In this document: piece by piece, positions 36,936 to 46,528 of the stretch | Numbering within the stretch: the first letter of the stretch is position 1 | How the letters are laid out: each line of letters starts with the position of its first letter | Assembly (NCBI GenBank): GCA_002839765.1 | Contig: PGYR01000015.1 | Location: forward strand, 1 to 60,990 | Length of the DNA stretch: 60,990 bases | DNA from: Ignavibacteriae bacterium HGW-Ignavibacteriae-4 | GTDB lineage: Bacteria; Bacteroidota; Ignavibacteria; Kapaibacteriales; UBA2268 | Reading direction: 5' to 3' | The notes under the pieces: model-generated | What the model was told of the DNA's origin: nothing | Seen by the model: the letters and a program-made list of their open reading frames with translations, nothing else | Database searches by the model: none | Program-made: the position numbers and the translations under genes

Positions 36936-37216
36936 TAATTCCTAATTCTTCTATATCTTTATATATTACATTCATTTATCAATTAGGAATTAGTTAGGAA
37001 TTAGTAGGAATTAAGCGGAATTAGTAGGGAATAGACTATTAAAAAAGTGATTATTAATATTATTTAACTTTACATAGGTTTATTAAAAAAAACGGCTTAT
37101 TTATCTCCCTAACAATTCCCTAAAATGCCCGACAGTTAAGTCTATGATTTTAAATGAATAAAAAATTGTCGTAGGGATTACATTTCTAATTCCTAACAAT
37201 TCCCTAAATGCTCCCT
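36936..37216. repeat. Iteron-like GGAATTA repeats in both orientations
   Basis: Five direct GGAATTA-type units (four GGAATTA, one GGGAATA) begin at 36986, 36997, 37007, 37017 and 37027, spaced 11, 10, 10 and 10 bp. Inverse-orientation TAATTCC/TTCCCTAA units occur at 36936, 36943, 37106, 37116 and in 37187-37216. A 17-bp direct repeat, CCTAACAATTCCCTAAA, occurs at 37108 and 37192. This is the arrangement of iterons or a multi-site operator; no replication initiator gene is visible in the window. Confidence 0.65.
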
Positions 37217-37534
37217 ACCCTGATACTGTTAGTGTTGAGTACATTTATGAACGAGTTTATTAGATGAATAAAAATGGGGTGACTCCGTTTCGGTGGACTT
37301 CTAGAAATTGCAACCTTAATTCATTATTTCTTTATTGAGGTATGATCTTACTAGATGGATAGTTTGAATTTGCTTGAAGCCGTTATTGAGATTATTGGTA
37401 TTTTTATTATATTGAAAATATGAAAAAAGAAAATAATAAATATTAAACTGAAATTATAAGAAACGGAAATTCGTATTTTTTACGCACTTGACTTTTCAGA
37501 TTTCAAAAACAAATTATAATAGAATTTTAAATAT
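37217..37534. other. AT-rich region before the DUF262 operon
   Basis: About 320 bp between the iteron-like cluster and the DUF262 gene. No ORF, RNA gene or clear hairpin was recognised. It should carry the promoter of the three-gene DUF262 operon. Confidence 0.3.
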
Positions 37535-38908
37535 ATGAATATAGAATTCAAAATAAAGGACGAAAGCACCATACTTCTAAAGCCTGTCAAAAAGGAACTA
37601 GAAAACAATTTAGTTCATTTTGAATTAGTTGATAATGAAAAAAATGTTTGGCTTGAGTTGGAATTAATTGAACACGGGTTAAATATCATTTTTATATCTA
37701 TTGAAATAATTGATGATAAAGAATTCATTGAATCGAAACTAGATGAATTGTATTCTCAAATTATTGAAGTTGAAAAATCAGGAGCTGATAGTTATTTTGA
37801 AAATGAAGAAATTGAGTTAAACCCGTATGACCCTGAAAAAATCAAAGTTCGCTCTGACAAAATCCCAATAACACTTATTGCTCAAATGATTGACAATGGC
37901 GATATAGATATGACGCCTGATTTTCAACGTCATCTAGTATGGAATAATTATCAAAAATCTTTACTCATAGAATCCATACTTTTACGAATCCCTTTACCAA
38001 TGTTCTACTTTGCTGAAGATAAAGAAGGAAAGCTTTCAATAGTCGATGGTTTACAGAGAATCTCTACGATTAAAGAATACATGGATAATAAATTCCCATT
38101 AAAGAATTTACAATACCTAGAAGCAAATTGTGGTGGAAAATATTATAAATCAGAGGGGAATAAAAAAGGTCTTGATTCTAAATATTTAAGATGGTTTAAC
38201 CTTACAAATCTATCTGCAAATATAATTGACCCAACCTCACCTTTCAAAGTTAAGTATGATATTTTCAGAAGAATCAACACTGGAGGAAAGCCTCTGAATA
38301 ATCAAGAAATTAGAAACTGCTTAACTGGACAAGGTTTAAGAGATGTTTTAAAAGAGATGGTTAAACTACCTGAATTCTTATCTGCAACTGATAAAAGTAT
38401 TAAAAGTACTAGAATGGATGATCAAGAAATTGCTTTACGGTTTCTAGTGTTCTATTCTATGTTTGAAAAGTATGGGAACATTGACAAATACACGGGATAT
38501 ATGGATTCGACACTTGATGAATTTACAGAACTAAATATCAAAAGTAAAAGTCAAGAGTTAGTAAAATTCATTCCTCACTTTTCTAACTCTATGAAAAATG
38601 CTGAATATTTACTGGGTAAAAAATGTGCATTTAGAAAGATATTACCGAAAGACACAAAGCCTGACTCTTACAAACAATTGATAAATAAAGCTCTGTTTGT
38701 TTGTATGTCAATACTTTTTGCAAAATATGATTACAGTAAACTTAAAAAATTGAATTTAGAATTGAAATTACAAGAACCAGTTGCAAACAAAATTAATGCT
38801 GATAAAGATTTATTTGCATATCTGTCTTATGGTACAAATGGTAAAGCTAATTTGACTTATACTTTCAAAGTATTGCAAGAACTATTCAACCAACATATAA
38901 ATTATTAG
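37535..38908 (+). CDS. DUF262 (GmrSD/ParB-like) protein with N-terminal extension
   Basis: 457 residues. Residues 1-105 form a polar, beta-rich extension I do not recognise. The DUF262 domain begins near 108 (IPITLIAQMIDNGDIDMTPDFQRHLVW), with FQRHLVW at 130-136 and the signature DGLQR at 171-175 (family DGQQR). DUF262 relates to ParB/Srx nucleotide-hydrolysing folds and is frequent in defence genes such as GmrSD. The C-terminal half is helical, without an HNH signature. It starts a three-gene operon (5 bp to the ATPase gene, which overlaps the third by 4 bp). Confidence 0.82.
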   Translation: MNIEFKIKDESTILLKPVKKELENNLVHFELVDNEKNVWLELELIEHGLNIIFISIEIIDDKEFIESKLDELYSQIIEVEKSGADSYFENEEIELNPYDPEKIKVRSDKIPITLIAQMIDNGDIDMTPDFQRHLVWNNYQKSLLIESILLRIPLPMFYFAEDKEGKLSIVDGLQRISTIKEYMDNKFPLKNLQYLEANCGGKYYKSEGNKKGLDSKYLRWFNLTNLSANIIDPTSPFKVKYDIFRRINTGGKPLNNQEIRNCLTGQGLRDVLKEMVKLPEFLSATDKSIKSTRMDDQEIALRFLVFYSMFEKYGNIDKYTGYMDSTLDEFTELNIKSKSQELVKFIPHFSNSMKNAEYLLGKKCAFRKILPKDTKPDSYKQLINKALFVCMSILFAKYDYSKLKKLNLELKLQEPVANKINADKDLFAYLSYGTNGKANLTYTFKVLQELFNQHINY

Positions 38909-38912
38909 AAAG

Positions 38913-40067
38913 ATGATTCTAAACATTAAAAACTTTAAATGTTTTAAAGACATTGATATACGTATAAATCAACTTACTGTCTTTGCAGGTGCAAACGGAA
39001 ATGGGAAAAGTACAGCAATTCAATCACTCTTATTTCTAAGGAGAACAATTGAACATTGTGCAATTTGGGAAAAGTCATATTTCAATTTGAGAATATTAAA
39101 CGGTCGAAATGTAGAATTAAATGGTGTTTATTGCTTGAATCTTGGGAATAGTGCTTATGTGTTGCCCGTTGATTTCGATGAAACTGATATTAGAATTGGT
39201 TTAACAGATAAAAACGGCGAATTTAGTGTAACTTACAGCACAAATACTGGGAAAGAATTATGGCTTACACCTATTGAGCCACTAGTAAATAACCTTACTG
39301 ATAACCCTCTCTATTTCCAACAGTTTTATTATTTGAATGCAGAGCGTATTGGTCCTAGACTTTCACAAGGTATAAAGTTCTATGATTACCCTAATGTTGG
39401 TTTCAAGGGAGAGTATACGGCACAAGTAATTTCTGATTTGAATTATAGCTATAAAGCTGAAGAAGAAAGAGTAAATTCAGATTTTTTAAAAGGTAATCGT
39501 TTTGAACATCATATTAATGCTTGGTTAGAATATATTATTGAAGGTGCATCCATTATACCACATTTTGATGATAAAACTCACACGGCAAGGCTTGAAGTTC
39601 AAAACATCTATTCCAAAGGAAACCCTATTGTACCAACAAACACAGGATTTGGTATAAGTTACGCCTTACCAATTATAGTTACTGGCCTTATCGCTTTAAA
39701 GAATAGGATCTTAATTGTAGAAAACCCCGAGGCACATTTACATCCCCAAGCACAATCCAGAATGGGGTACTTTCTTGGTGTTATTGCAAATGCAGGTGTA
39801 AGAGTTATCATTGAAACACACAGCGATCATATTATTAATGGCTTACAATTAGCCGTTGCGAAGCAAAAGATTAAGAACTCTGACGTTTCAATCAACTACT
39901 TTAATAAGTTATTGAACTCAAATGCTGAAAACCTTGAAAATAATAGTCAACCTAATGTTCTATCAATCGGCATGACGGCAAAAGGTGAACTTACAGAATG
40001 GCCTTCAGGTTTTTTTGACCAAAGTCAAATTGATTTTGCTGAATTATTTAAAATCAGGAAAGGATGA
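38913..40067 (+). CDS. AAA ATPase of the DUF3696/OLD-SMC-like group
   Basis: 384 residues. Walker A GANGNGKST is at 26-34, Walker B ILIVENPEAHLHP at 266-278, and the H-loop ETHSDH at 301-306. The C-terminus (GELTEWPSGFFDQ, about 358-370) is the DUF3696 signature. An ABC-type ATPase without nuclease domain is expected; it may gate the DUF262 protein. Its start lies 5 bp after the DUF262 stop and its stop overlaps the third gene start (ATGA). This DUF262-plus-DUF3696 pairing occurs in known defence loci. Confidence 0.85.
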   Translation: MILNIKNFKCFKDIDIRINQLTVFAGANGNGKSTAIQSLLFLRRTIEHCAIWEKSYFNLRILNGRNVELNGVYCLNLGNSAYVLPVDFDETDIRIGLTDKNGEFSVTYSTNTGKELWLTPIEPLVNNLTDNPLYFQQFYYLNAERIGPRLSQGIKFYDYPNVGFKGEYTAQVISDLNYSYKAEEERVNSDFLKGNRFEHHINAWLEYIIEGASIIPHFDDKTHTARLEVQNIYSKGNPIVPTNTGFGISYALPIIVTGLIALKNRILIVENPEAHLHPQAQSRMGYFLGVIANAGVRVIIETHSDHIINGLQLAVAKQKIKNSDVSINYFNKLLNSNAENLENNSQPNVLSIGMTAKGELTEWPSGFFDQSQIDFAELFKIRKG

Positions 40068-40759
40068 GTAAGTTCTTTTTAAATAATAACTCAATTAATA
40101 GTGTTACGAATTACAATGAATTTAAAGAGGGGTTGCTTGAACTCATTGCTGTAAATAAACAGCCGAGTCACATTTTCTATAAACATGAATCCATCTACGC
40201 TCTAAAAATATTAGTTGATGGCTTATATACGGTACAACAAGGCAAAGACGAGCAGGAAATTTATCGTTTCCTAGAGCATTTATCTCCATGTGACAAGCTA
40301 GTTGAGACAGAAGATGAAGCAAATACTTATTGCGCTTCAACTATTAATGGTTTCTTTGGCATTAACTTCAAAGATAGCAATATTATTCCTAGTAAACAAT
40401 TAACTGATAATGATGATTATAAGAAATGGTGTTTTGCATTTTTAGACAATAATGACTTTTTCTTATCTAAAACAACTATTCCGATTATTGATAAGAACAT
40501 ACATTTGTCTGACCATCACGGCAAAAAAGAGTTAGATAATTTTTGTAATAAAATTAAAATCAGTCCATATGTAGAAGAAATGAAATCTACGGATTGGGGT
40601 GGTAAGAAATTCATTAGGAAAGTAGAGGCAAATGGTTGGATAGAACTTGTACTTTATAAAACAGACCGACAATATGCTTTAAAAGTTAAAACAACTGGAA
40701 AAGACCAATTAGAAACAGAAGCAATTTCTGAAATTTTAAGAAAAAAATATTATATTTAG
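40064..40759 (+). CDS. Unrecognised third protein of the DUF262/ATPase operon
   Basis: 231 residues, translated with the ATPase through an ATGA overlap. No signal peptide or membrane helix and no motif I recognise. The N-terminal half is mixed; the C-terminus KSTDWGGKKFIRKVEANGWIELVLYKTDRQYALKVKTTGKDQLETEAISEILRKKYYI looks beta-rich. Acting with the DUF262 and ATPase proteins, it may be an effector or sensor; that is inference. It ends 5 bp from the convergent hsdR. Confidence 0.7.
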   Translation: MSKFFLNNNSINSVTNYNEFKEGLLELIAVNKQPSHIFYKHESIYALKILVDGLYTVQQGKDEQEIYRFLEHLSPCDKLVETEDEANTYCASTINGFFGINFKDSNIIPSKQLTDNDDYKKWCFAFLDNNDFFLSKTTIPIIDKNIHLSDHHGKKELDNFCNKIKISPYVEEMKSTDWGGKKFIRKVEANGWIELVLYKTDRQYALKVKTTGKDQLETEAISEILRKKYYI

Positions 40760-40764
40760 CCTAA

Positions 40765-43638
40765 CTACCCTGCTATTCCATTAATAAAAGTCTCAACGAA
40801 ATCTATTATTTTACTTGTTATTCTGTCCCCTATTGTGGCACGATCATTCAATGATGGTCGTTTGTTTAGAACATCAATAATATCATTTCTTAGAGGTTTC
40901 TTTTCTGTAAACAAATAGTTACTGATTAGTTTTTCTAGTCCTTCTGAGTTAAGGTCTTCTTGTTCACTTATCTCTTCTAATGCTTTTTTTCGTTCTTTTA
41001 CCCAGAATACCTCAAAAATCTCTGGTATATCGTCAGAATTTTCAATGTAAGGTAGATTTTCTTCTATAAATCTTTCTATTAATTCTCGTTTACTTCTTAG
41101 AAGTGAGTCTCCAGCGATTTTATCAAGAATTTCTTTTTTCTTTTCGTCTTGCTCTACACTTGTTTTAGAATCTTTCAACTTGGCTAATAGATTCAATATA
41201 TAAGCTACATTGATTTCATCTTTGTGAATTAGTTCTAATTCGAAGTCAATATCATTAAGTATTGATACTTTTTCTTTACTGTTATTTGTTTTTACTTTAT
41301 CCGAAAGATCAAGGTACTTGCTCTTGTAATCAACAAATGATTGCTCATTCATTGAAAGATCAGAAAATTCAAACTCTGTAAAAGTGGAAAGCGTATTTTT
41401 CAATCGCATTAATTCACGAAACGCTTTGATAAATTCAAACTCTTCGATTTCACTTGCTAGTTTATTTACACTGTCGTGAGTTGGAGCTATCATTAGTAAA
41501 GCTATAAACGCTTGATTGAATTTGGCAACATACTCTTCGTAAGGTTGCATTATTATTTCGTCTTTGGAACTCAGGTCTGAGAATAGCGTTATAGCGTCGT
41601 CAGTAGCTGATTTTAGATTTCTAAAGCATACTATATTTCCTTGCGATTTGACCTCGTTGAGGATTCTGTTAGTTCTAGAATATGCTTGTACTAGACCATG
41701 ATGCTTTAAGTTCTTATCTACATATAGTGTATTTAGGTACTTACTGTCAAAACCAGTTAAAAACATATTAACTACTATTAAAACATCAATTTGCTGTTGT
41801 TTAACTCTAGTAGCTATGTCATTGTAGTAGTTGTAATAAGACTTACTATCCTTACTAGTAAAATTAGTGCTGAATTGCTCGTTGTAGAGTTGGATAAAAT
41901 TCTCTAATTCGTCACGGGTGTGACTTGTAGCATATTCAGTTTTTGGTTCAGCAGCCAATCCAATACTATATTCATCAGTTTCTAGAAAATCATCATCGTC
42001 AACAAACCCGATTGCATCTTTATCTCCTTCATTTGCTTGGTATGAGAATATGGTAGCGATTCGTAAATTATGTAATCCTTGTTCTTTCTTCTTATGGAGT
42101 ATTTTGAAATATTCAATTAGTATTGCTACTCTAGATACGCAGAAAATAGCTGTAAACTCACCACTATGGGTTTTTCTGTTATGATTGGTTATAATATAGT
42201 CAGCTATGTCATTTAATCGTTTAGGTGCTTCCATTACCTCAGTTTCATCTATAGCTTCTACGTTTATATCTACGATATTTTCTTTCTTTTTGAAAGTGCT
42301 TATATACTCAATTGAGAATTTGAGTACGTTACCATCTCGGATAGCATCAGTTATTACATATTTATGCAATTCTTCTTCGAAAAGCATATCAGTTGTACGC
42401 TTCCCGTACTCATTTGTACCTGCATTATCTTTGAATATTGGTGTACCTGTGAAACCAAACATCTGACAGTTAGTAAAGAATTTCTTGATGTCATTATGTG
42501 TTTTACCGAACTGACTTCTATGACATTCATCAAAAATGAAAACTACTTTTTCTTCTTTCAGAGCCTCCATTTTACTCAAATACCTTTTCTTGCTTATAGC
42601 TGTATTTAGTTTTTGGATTGTAGTTACTATTAGCTTATTGTCGCCTATCAACTGCTCTACTAATGTTTTAGTATCTGTTGTTCCGTCTATACTGCCTTTG
42701 CTGAATGAGTTGAACTCCTTAGTTGTTTGGATATCCAAATCTTTTCTATCTACTACAAATACTACCTTATGGACAGTTGGAAGATTAGTAAGTATCTGTG
42801 CAGTTTTGAATGAGGTTAGTGTTTTACCTGAGCCAGTTGTGTGCCATATATATCCATACTTCGGAGTTGTCATTACCCTTTCTACTATTGCCTCTACTGC
42901 ATAGAACTGATAAGGTCGTAAAACCATTAGTTTTTTCTCTGTTTCGTTTAGGACTACATATTTCGTTATCATCTTAGTCAGATGACAAGGTTCTAGAAAT
43001 ATATCAGAGAATTTGACTAGTTGAGTAATCAACACGTTTTTCGAATCTGCCCAAAAGAAAGTTTGCTTGAATGAACGTCCCTTTATCGTACTATTAGCAT
43101 AGTATTTAGTGTTGACTCCATTGCTTATCACAAATATCTGAATAAACTGGAATAACCCATGACCTGCCCAATAAGAATGCCTCTCATATCGGTTTATCTG
43201 GTTGAATGCTTCTTTTAGTTCCAAACCTCTTCTTTTCAATTCCACTTGTACTAGTGGTAAACCGTTGATTAGTATAGTAACATCGTAGCGATTCTTATAG
43301 CTACCTTCCATAGATACTTGCTGAGTTACCTGAAATTCATTCTTGCACCATTCTATCTGGTTGATTAGCTCAACTGTTCGCATCTCACCCTTAGAGTCGG
43401 TATATGGTACTCTATCACGTAGTATTTTAGCTCTTTCGAATACATTCCCTTTATTGATAAAGTTAAGTATTTGCTTGAACTCTGTATCTGTTAGCTTGGT
43501 TTTGTTGTGCTTTTCTAACTGAGATTTGAAATTGGAAAGTAAGTCATCTTCATCAGTTATAACTACTTTGCTATAGCCCAATTTTTCTAATTGGGCTACT
43601 AAGTTGTTTTCTAATATTTGTTCGGGTTGAGTTGTCAT
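40765..43638 (-). CDS. hsdR: Type I restriction endonuclease subunit HsdR
   Basis: 957 residues. The N-terminal PD-(D/E)XK-like nuclease core has D119 in NRYDVTIL and E133-x-K135 in VQVELKRRG. The translocase has the P-loop TTGSGKT (267-273), DECH (370-373) and the helicase motif YSRTNR about residue 655. With hsdM and hsdS it makes a complete type I enzyme that cleaves unmodified DNA at a distance using ATP. It is the last gene of the hsdM-hsdS-hsdR operon, 2 bp after hsdS, and no frame disruption was seen. Confidence 0.93.
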   Translation of the reverse strand: MTTQPEQILENNLVAQLEKLGYSKVVITDEDDLLSNFKSQLEKHNKTKLTDTEFKQILNFINKGNVFERAKILRDRVPYTDSKGEMRTVELINQIEWCKNEFQVTQQVSMEGSYKNRYDVTILINGLPLVQVELKRRGLELKEAFNQINRYERHSYWAGHGLFQFIQIFVISNGVNTKYYANSTIKGRSFKQTFFWADSKNVLITQLVKFSDIFLEPCHLTKMITKYVVLNETEKKLMVLRPYQFYAVEAIVERVMTTPKYGYIWHTTGSGKTLTSFKTAQILTNLPTVHKVVFVVDRKDLDIQTTKEFNSFSKGSIDGTTDTKTLVEQLIGDNKLIVTTIQKLNTAISKKRYLSKMEALKEEKVVFIFDECHRSQFGKTHNDIKKFFTNCQMFGFTGTPIFKDNAGTNEYGKRTTDMLFEEELHKYVITDAIRDGNVLKFSIEYISTFKKKENIVDINVEAIDETEVMEAPKRLNDIADYIITNHNRKTHSGEFTAIFCVSRVAILIEYFKILHKKKEQGLHNLRIATIFSYQANEGDKDAIGFVDDDDFLETDEYSIGLAAEPKTEYATSHTRDELENFIQLYNEQFSTNFTSKDSKSYYNYYNDIATRVKQQQIDVLIVVNMFLTGFDSKYLNTLYVDKNLKHHGLVQAYSRTNRILNEVKSQGNIVCFRNLKSATDDAITLFSDLSSKDEIIMQPYEEYVAKFNQAFIALLMIAPTHDSVNKLASEIEEFEFIKAFRELMRLKNTLSTFTEFEFSDLSMNEQSFVDYKSKYLDLSDKVKTNNSKEKVSILNDIDFELELIHKDEINVAYILNLLAKLKDSKTSVEQDEKKKEILDKIAGDSLLRSKRELIERFIEENLPYIENSDDIPEIFEVFWVKERKKALEEISEQEDLNSEGLEKLISNYLFTEKKPLRNDIIDVLNKRPSLNDRATIGDRITSKIIDFVETFINGIAG

Positions 43639-43640
43639 AT

Positions 43641-44813
43641 TTACACAAACATTTTTTGGAGTAATCCTTTTTTGAATTCTTTCGATATATCTAACTCTGT
43701 TTCTAATGATTCTATAGCTTTTTCAATTGCACTTAAAAATGAACCAATTTTTTGTTGCTCTACAAAAGAAGGTAAACTTACTATTAAGTTCAAGATATCA
43801 CGTTTTTGGATATTTGGTAAACCTGATCCTACTCTTAATCTCATCAACTCATTCTGATTGAATTTTAAAAAATGAAATAAGAATTTTTTTTCTGTAAAAG
43901 CTTTTATTTCTAACAGAGCATAGCAGTGACCACCACACCAAAACTTAGATTTAAGGAAATTCACATAACCGCAAGAATTACCACCTTCACTTATAGTTAT
44001 AGTATTTTCGATTGTGTTAAAATTATTAGTAAAGCCTGAAGGTTCTATCCCACCATTTTGACAAGGATACTTACCAGATTCAGTAAGCTCTGTTTTATTT
44101 AGTTGCTGACCTTTCGATATATTACACACCTCCCCCAATCTCTTCTCTTCCCAATCAGGAAAATCATTCCCATTTTCAGGCTTAAATCTTATCTCTCGGG
44201 AAAATATTTTCTGCATCACGCCTTTTTTGTATTCCTCTAATGCTCCTTTTTTCTTTTGAAGTAGTTGTATTCGTTGGTCAACGGCCGTTAGGAATGAAGC
44301 GATTTTTTGTTGTTCTTGGGGTTCTGGTTGATTAATTTTTAAAGTTTTTAATTGACTAGAGTAAAGATGAACAACAGATATACCTTGTGATAATCTTGCA
44401 ATCTCTAACTTTCTAGCATTATTTAAATAATATGATAGAAAAATACCATTTAATGAACTTCTAATGATATTCAAATCACCACTTAAAGCAATTCCATCCC
44501 TCAAGACACAAGATGCCGTAGCAATATCTATTTGTGTCTCACCTGATGCAGGAATTATCACATCATTTTCTTCACTCAAAACTAGTTCTTTAGGATCAAT
44601 ATTTGTTTTCGATACAGTTTCATCGATTATTTCGGAATAGACCGTGTACAGTTCGCCATAACGAATACAATCAAGCGTTCCATTTTCAACTATATCTGAT
44701 TTGGAAATACTTTTACCCCTACTGAAAGTGGCAATTTCCCCTAGTCTTCCATTCTTCCATTCCCCTTCAAACTCAGGAAATCTCAACTCAGGTATGTTTT
44801 TTTCTTTTGTCAT
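43641..44813 (-). CDS. hsdS: Type I specificity subunit HsdS
   Basis: 390 residues. Two target-recognition halves are separated and closed by conserved helices: EPQEQQKIASFLTAVDQRIQLLQKKKGALEEYKKGVMQKIF near 160-200 and SFVEQQKIGSFLSAIEKAIESLETELDISKEFKKGLLQKMF at the end. The second recognition half begins WEEKRLGEVCNISKGQQL. It determines the DNA target of the complex; the bipartite site cannot be predicted from sequence. It lies 3 bp after hsdM and 2 bp before hsdR on the minus strand. Single copy; no inverted spare hsdS was noticed. Confidence 0.93.
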   Translation of the reverse strand: MTKEKNIPELRFPEFEGEWKNGRLGEIATFSRGKSISKSDIVENGTLDCIRYGELYTVYSEIIDETVSKTNIDPKELVLSEENDVIIPASGETQIDIATASCVLRDGIALSGDLNIIRSSLNGIFLSYYLNNARKLEIARLSQGISVVHLYSSQLKTLKINQPEPQEQQKIASFLTAVDQRIQLLQKKKGALEEYKKGVMQKIFSREIRFKPENGNDFPDWEEKRLGEVCNISKGQQLNKTELTESGKYPCQNGGIEPSGFTNNFNTIENTITISEGGNSCGYVNFLKSKFWCGGHCYALLEIKAFTEKKFLFHFLKFNQNELMRLRVGSGLPNIQKRDILNLIVSLPSFVEQQKIGSFLSAIEKAIESLETELDISKEFKKGLLQKMFV

Positions 44814-44816
44814 CGA

Positions 44817-46385
44817 TTAGAATGGAGTTGGTATATTAAGTTCAGCACAAAATTCGGCAATAGTATTGTTCGCTTTTTCTAGCTCAGATTCGATTGATTT
44901 TAGTTCTTTCGAAACTTCAACTAAATCTATTGGTTCTTCTTCCTCGAAAGTATCTACATAGCGAGGTATATTCAGATTATAGTCATTTTCAGCAATTTCT
45001 GATAGTGGGACTGCATTACTATATTTGTCTATTGACTTACGGCTTTGGTATGTATTGACTATCATTTCTACGTCTTCATCACGCAATACATTCTGATTGC
45101 CTTCTTTTACAAAGTGGTCGTCGCCGCTAGCATCTATGAAAATTACATTATCATCAGCTTTACGGCATTTTTTCAAGACCAAAATACAAGTAGGAATAGA
45201 AGTACCATAGAATATATTGGCAGGTAAACCAATAACGGCATCTAACCAATTTTTCTCTTTTATTATATACTCACGTATGTGTCCTTCTGCCGCCCCTCTG
45301 AATAGTACCCCATGTGGGAATACACTAGCCATAGTCCCATTGTCTGCCAAATGGTAGAGCATGTGAGTCAGAAAAGCATAGTCAGCTTTAGTTTTGGGAG
45401 CTAATCGACCATACTGACTAAATCGCTCATCCGAATTGAACAAAGGGTTTTTATCACTTTTCCAATGTGCCGAAAACGGAGGATTAGCAACTATAGCTTC
45501 AAATCGTTTATCCAGATGTCGAGGGTTTTCTAGAGTGTCTTCCTGCTCTATATTAAATTCACGATAATGCACATCGTGCAATATCATATTCATTCTTGCT
45601 AAGTTATAAGTAGTTCTGTTCAGTTCTTGCCCATAGAACTCACTAACATCAGCCTCTCTAGCAACTCGCAAAAGAAGTGATCCAGAGCCACAGGTCGGGT
45701 CATACACTGACTTAATCTTTGTTTTGCCAGTAGTTACTAGTTTAGCAAGTATTTTAGAAACTTGCTGGGGAGTATAAAACTCACCCGCTGACTTACCTGC
45801 ACCTGCTGCGAATTTCGCTATCAGATATTCGTAAGCATCGCCCAAAACATCAGATTCTAGCTCTTCTAATTTGAAATCAATCTTATCAAGCTGAGTAAGA
45901 ATCTTTACTATTATTTCGTTTCTAGCACCTACAGTTCTTCCAATTTTGGTAGAACTCAAATCCAAATCTTCGAACAAAGCGTTGAAATCCTCTTCCGATT
46001 CAGTCCCCATAGTGCTTTGTTCTATGTGGTTAAGGACTTCTTTTAGGTCTTCTAGTATGTAGTTGCTTTCGCTCTCAGTATCTGCATTACCTTTCGCAGC
46101 CAATACCGAAAATAATTGCGATGGCTCTAGATAATAGCCCAATTTGAGTAGTGATTCTTCTTTGATAGCATTCAGATTGGCTTTGTCAGTTACTTTTTTG
46201 AAATCTTTTACTGACTCAGTTTCTAAAAGTTCGTTTGCGAATAAATATTGTTTTTCGGATAAGTACTTATAGAATATAAACCCTAGAATATAGTCCCTGT
46301 AATCATCAGCACTGATTTTGCCCCTTAGCAAATTAGCGATACCCCATAGCTGACCTTGTAGAATTTTCTTTTGTTCTTCAGACAT
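44817..46385 (-). CDS. hsdM: Type I DNA methyltransferase subunit HsdM
   Basis: 522 residues. SAM motif VYDPTCGSGS (DPTCGSGS 229-236) and catalytic NPPF (301-304, ANPPFSAHW) are intact, so it is an N6-adenine methyltransferase. The N-terminal HsdM domain (QLWGIANLLRGKISADDYRDYILGFIFYKYLS) is also present. It modifies host DNA and pairs with HsdS. It is the first gene of the hsd operon; 143 bp upstream lies the AbiC-like gene on the same strand. Confidence 0.95.
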   Translation of the reverse strand: MSEEQKKILQGQLWGIANLLRGKISADDYRDYILGFIFYKYLSEKQYLFANELLETESVKDFKKVTDKANLNAIKEESLLKLGYYLEPSQLFSVLAAKGNADTESESNYILEDLKEVLNHIEQSTMGTESEEDFNALFEDLDLSSTKIGRTVGARNEIIVKILTQLDKIDFKLEELESDVLGDAYEYLIAKFAAGAGKSAGEFYTPQQVSKILAKLVTTGKTKIKSVYDPTCGSGSLLLRVAREADVSEFYGQELNRTTYNLARMNMILHDVHYREFNIEQEDTLENPRHLDKRFEAIVANPPFSAHWKSDKNPLFNSDERFSQYGRLAPKTKADYAFLTHMLYHLADNGTMASVFPHGVLFRGAAEGHIREYIIKEKNWLDAVIGLPANIFYGTSIPTCILVLKKCRKADDNVIFIDASGDDHFVKEGNQNVLRDEDVEMIVNTYQSRKSIDKYSNAVPLSEIAENDYNLNIPRYVDTFEEEEPIDLVEVSKELKSIESELEKANNTIAEFCAELNIPTPF

Positions 46386-46528
46386 ATACTTATTTCGTTT
46401 TATTAGTTTCCTGTAGTGCTAATATAAGGAAACTTAGAGATATTGCTAGGGGGTTGTAGTTAACTAAAGTAAACATAGGTTAGTGGTGGTTAAGTTTGGG
46501 AGTGATTGGTTAAAATATATCTATTAAT

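Noticed and set aside
36936-37216. CRISPR array
   Set aside because: Repeats are only 7-11 bp, spaced at 10-11 bp with no unique spacers, and occur in both orientations, so an array is not indicated; no cas genes are present.
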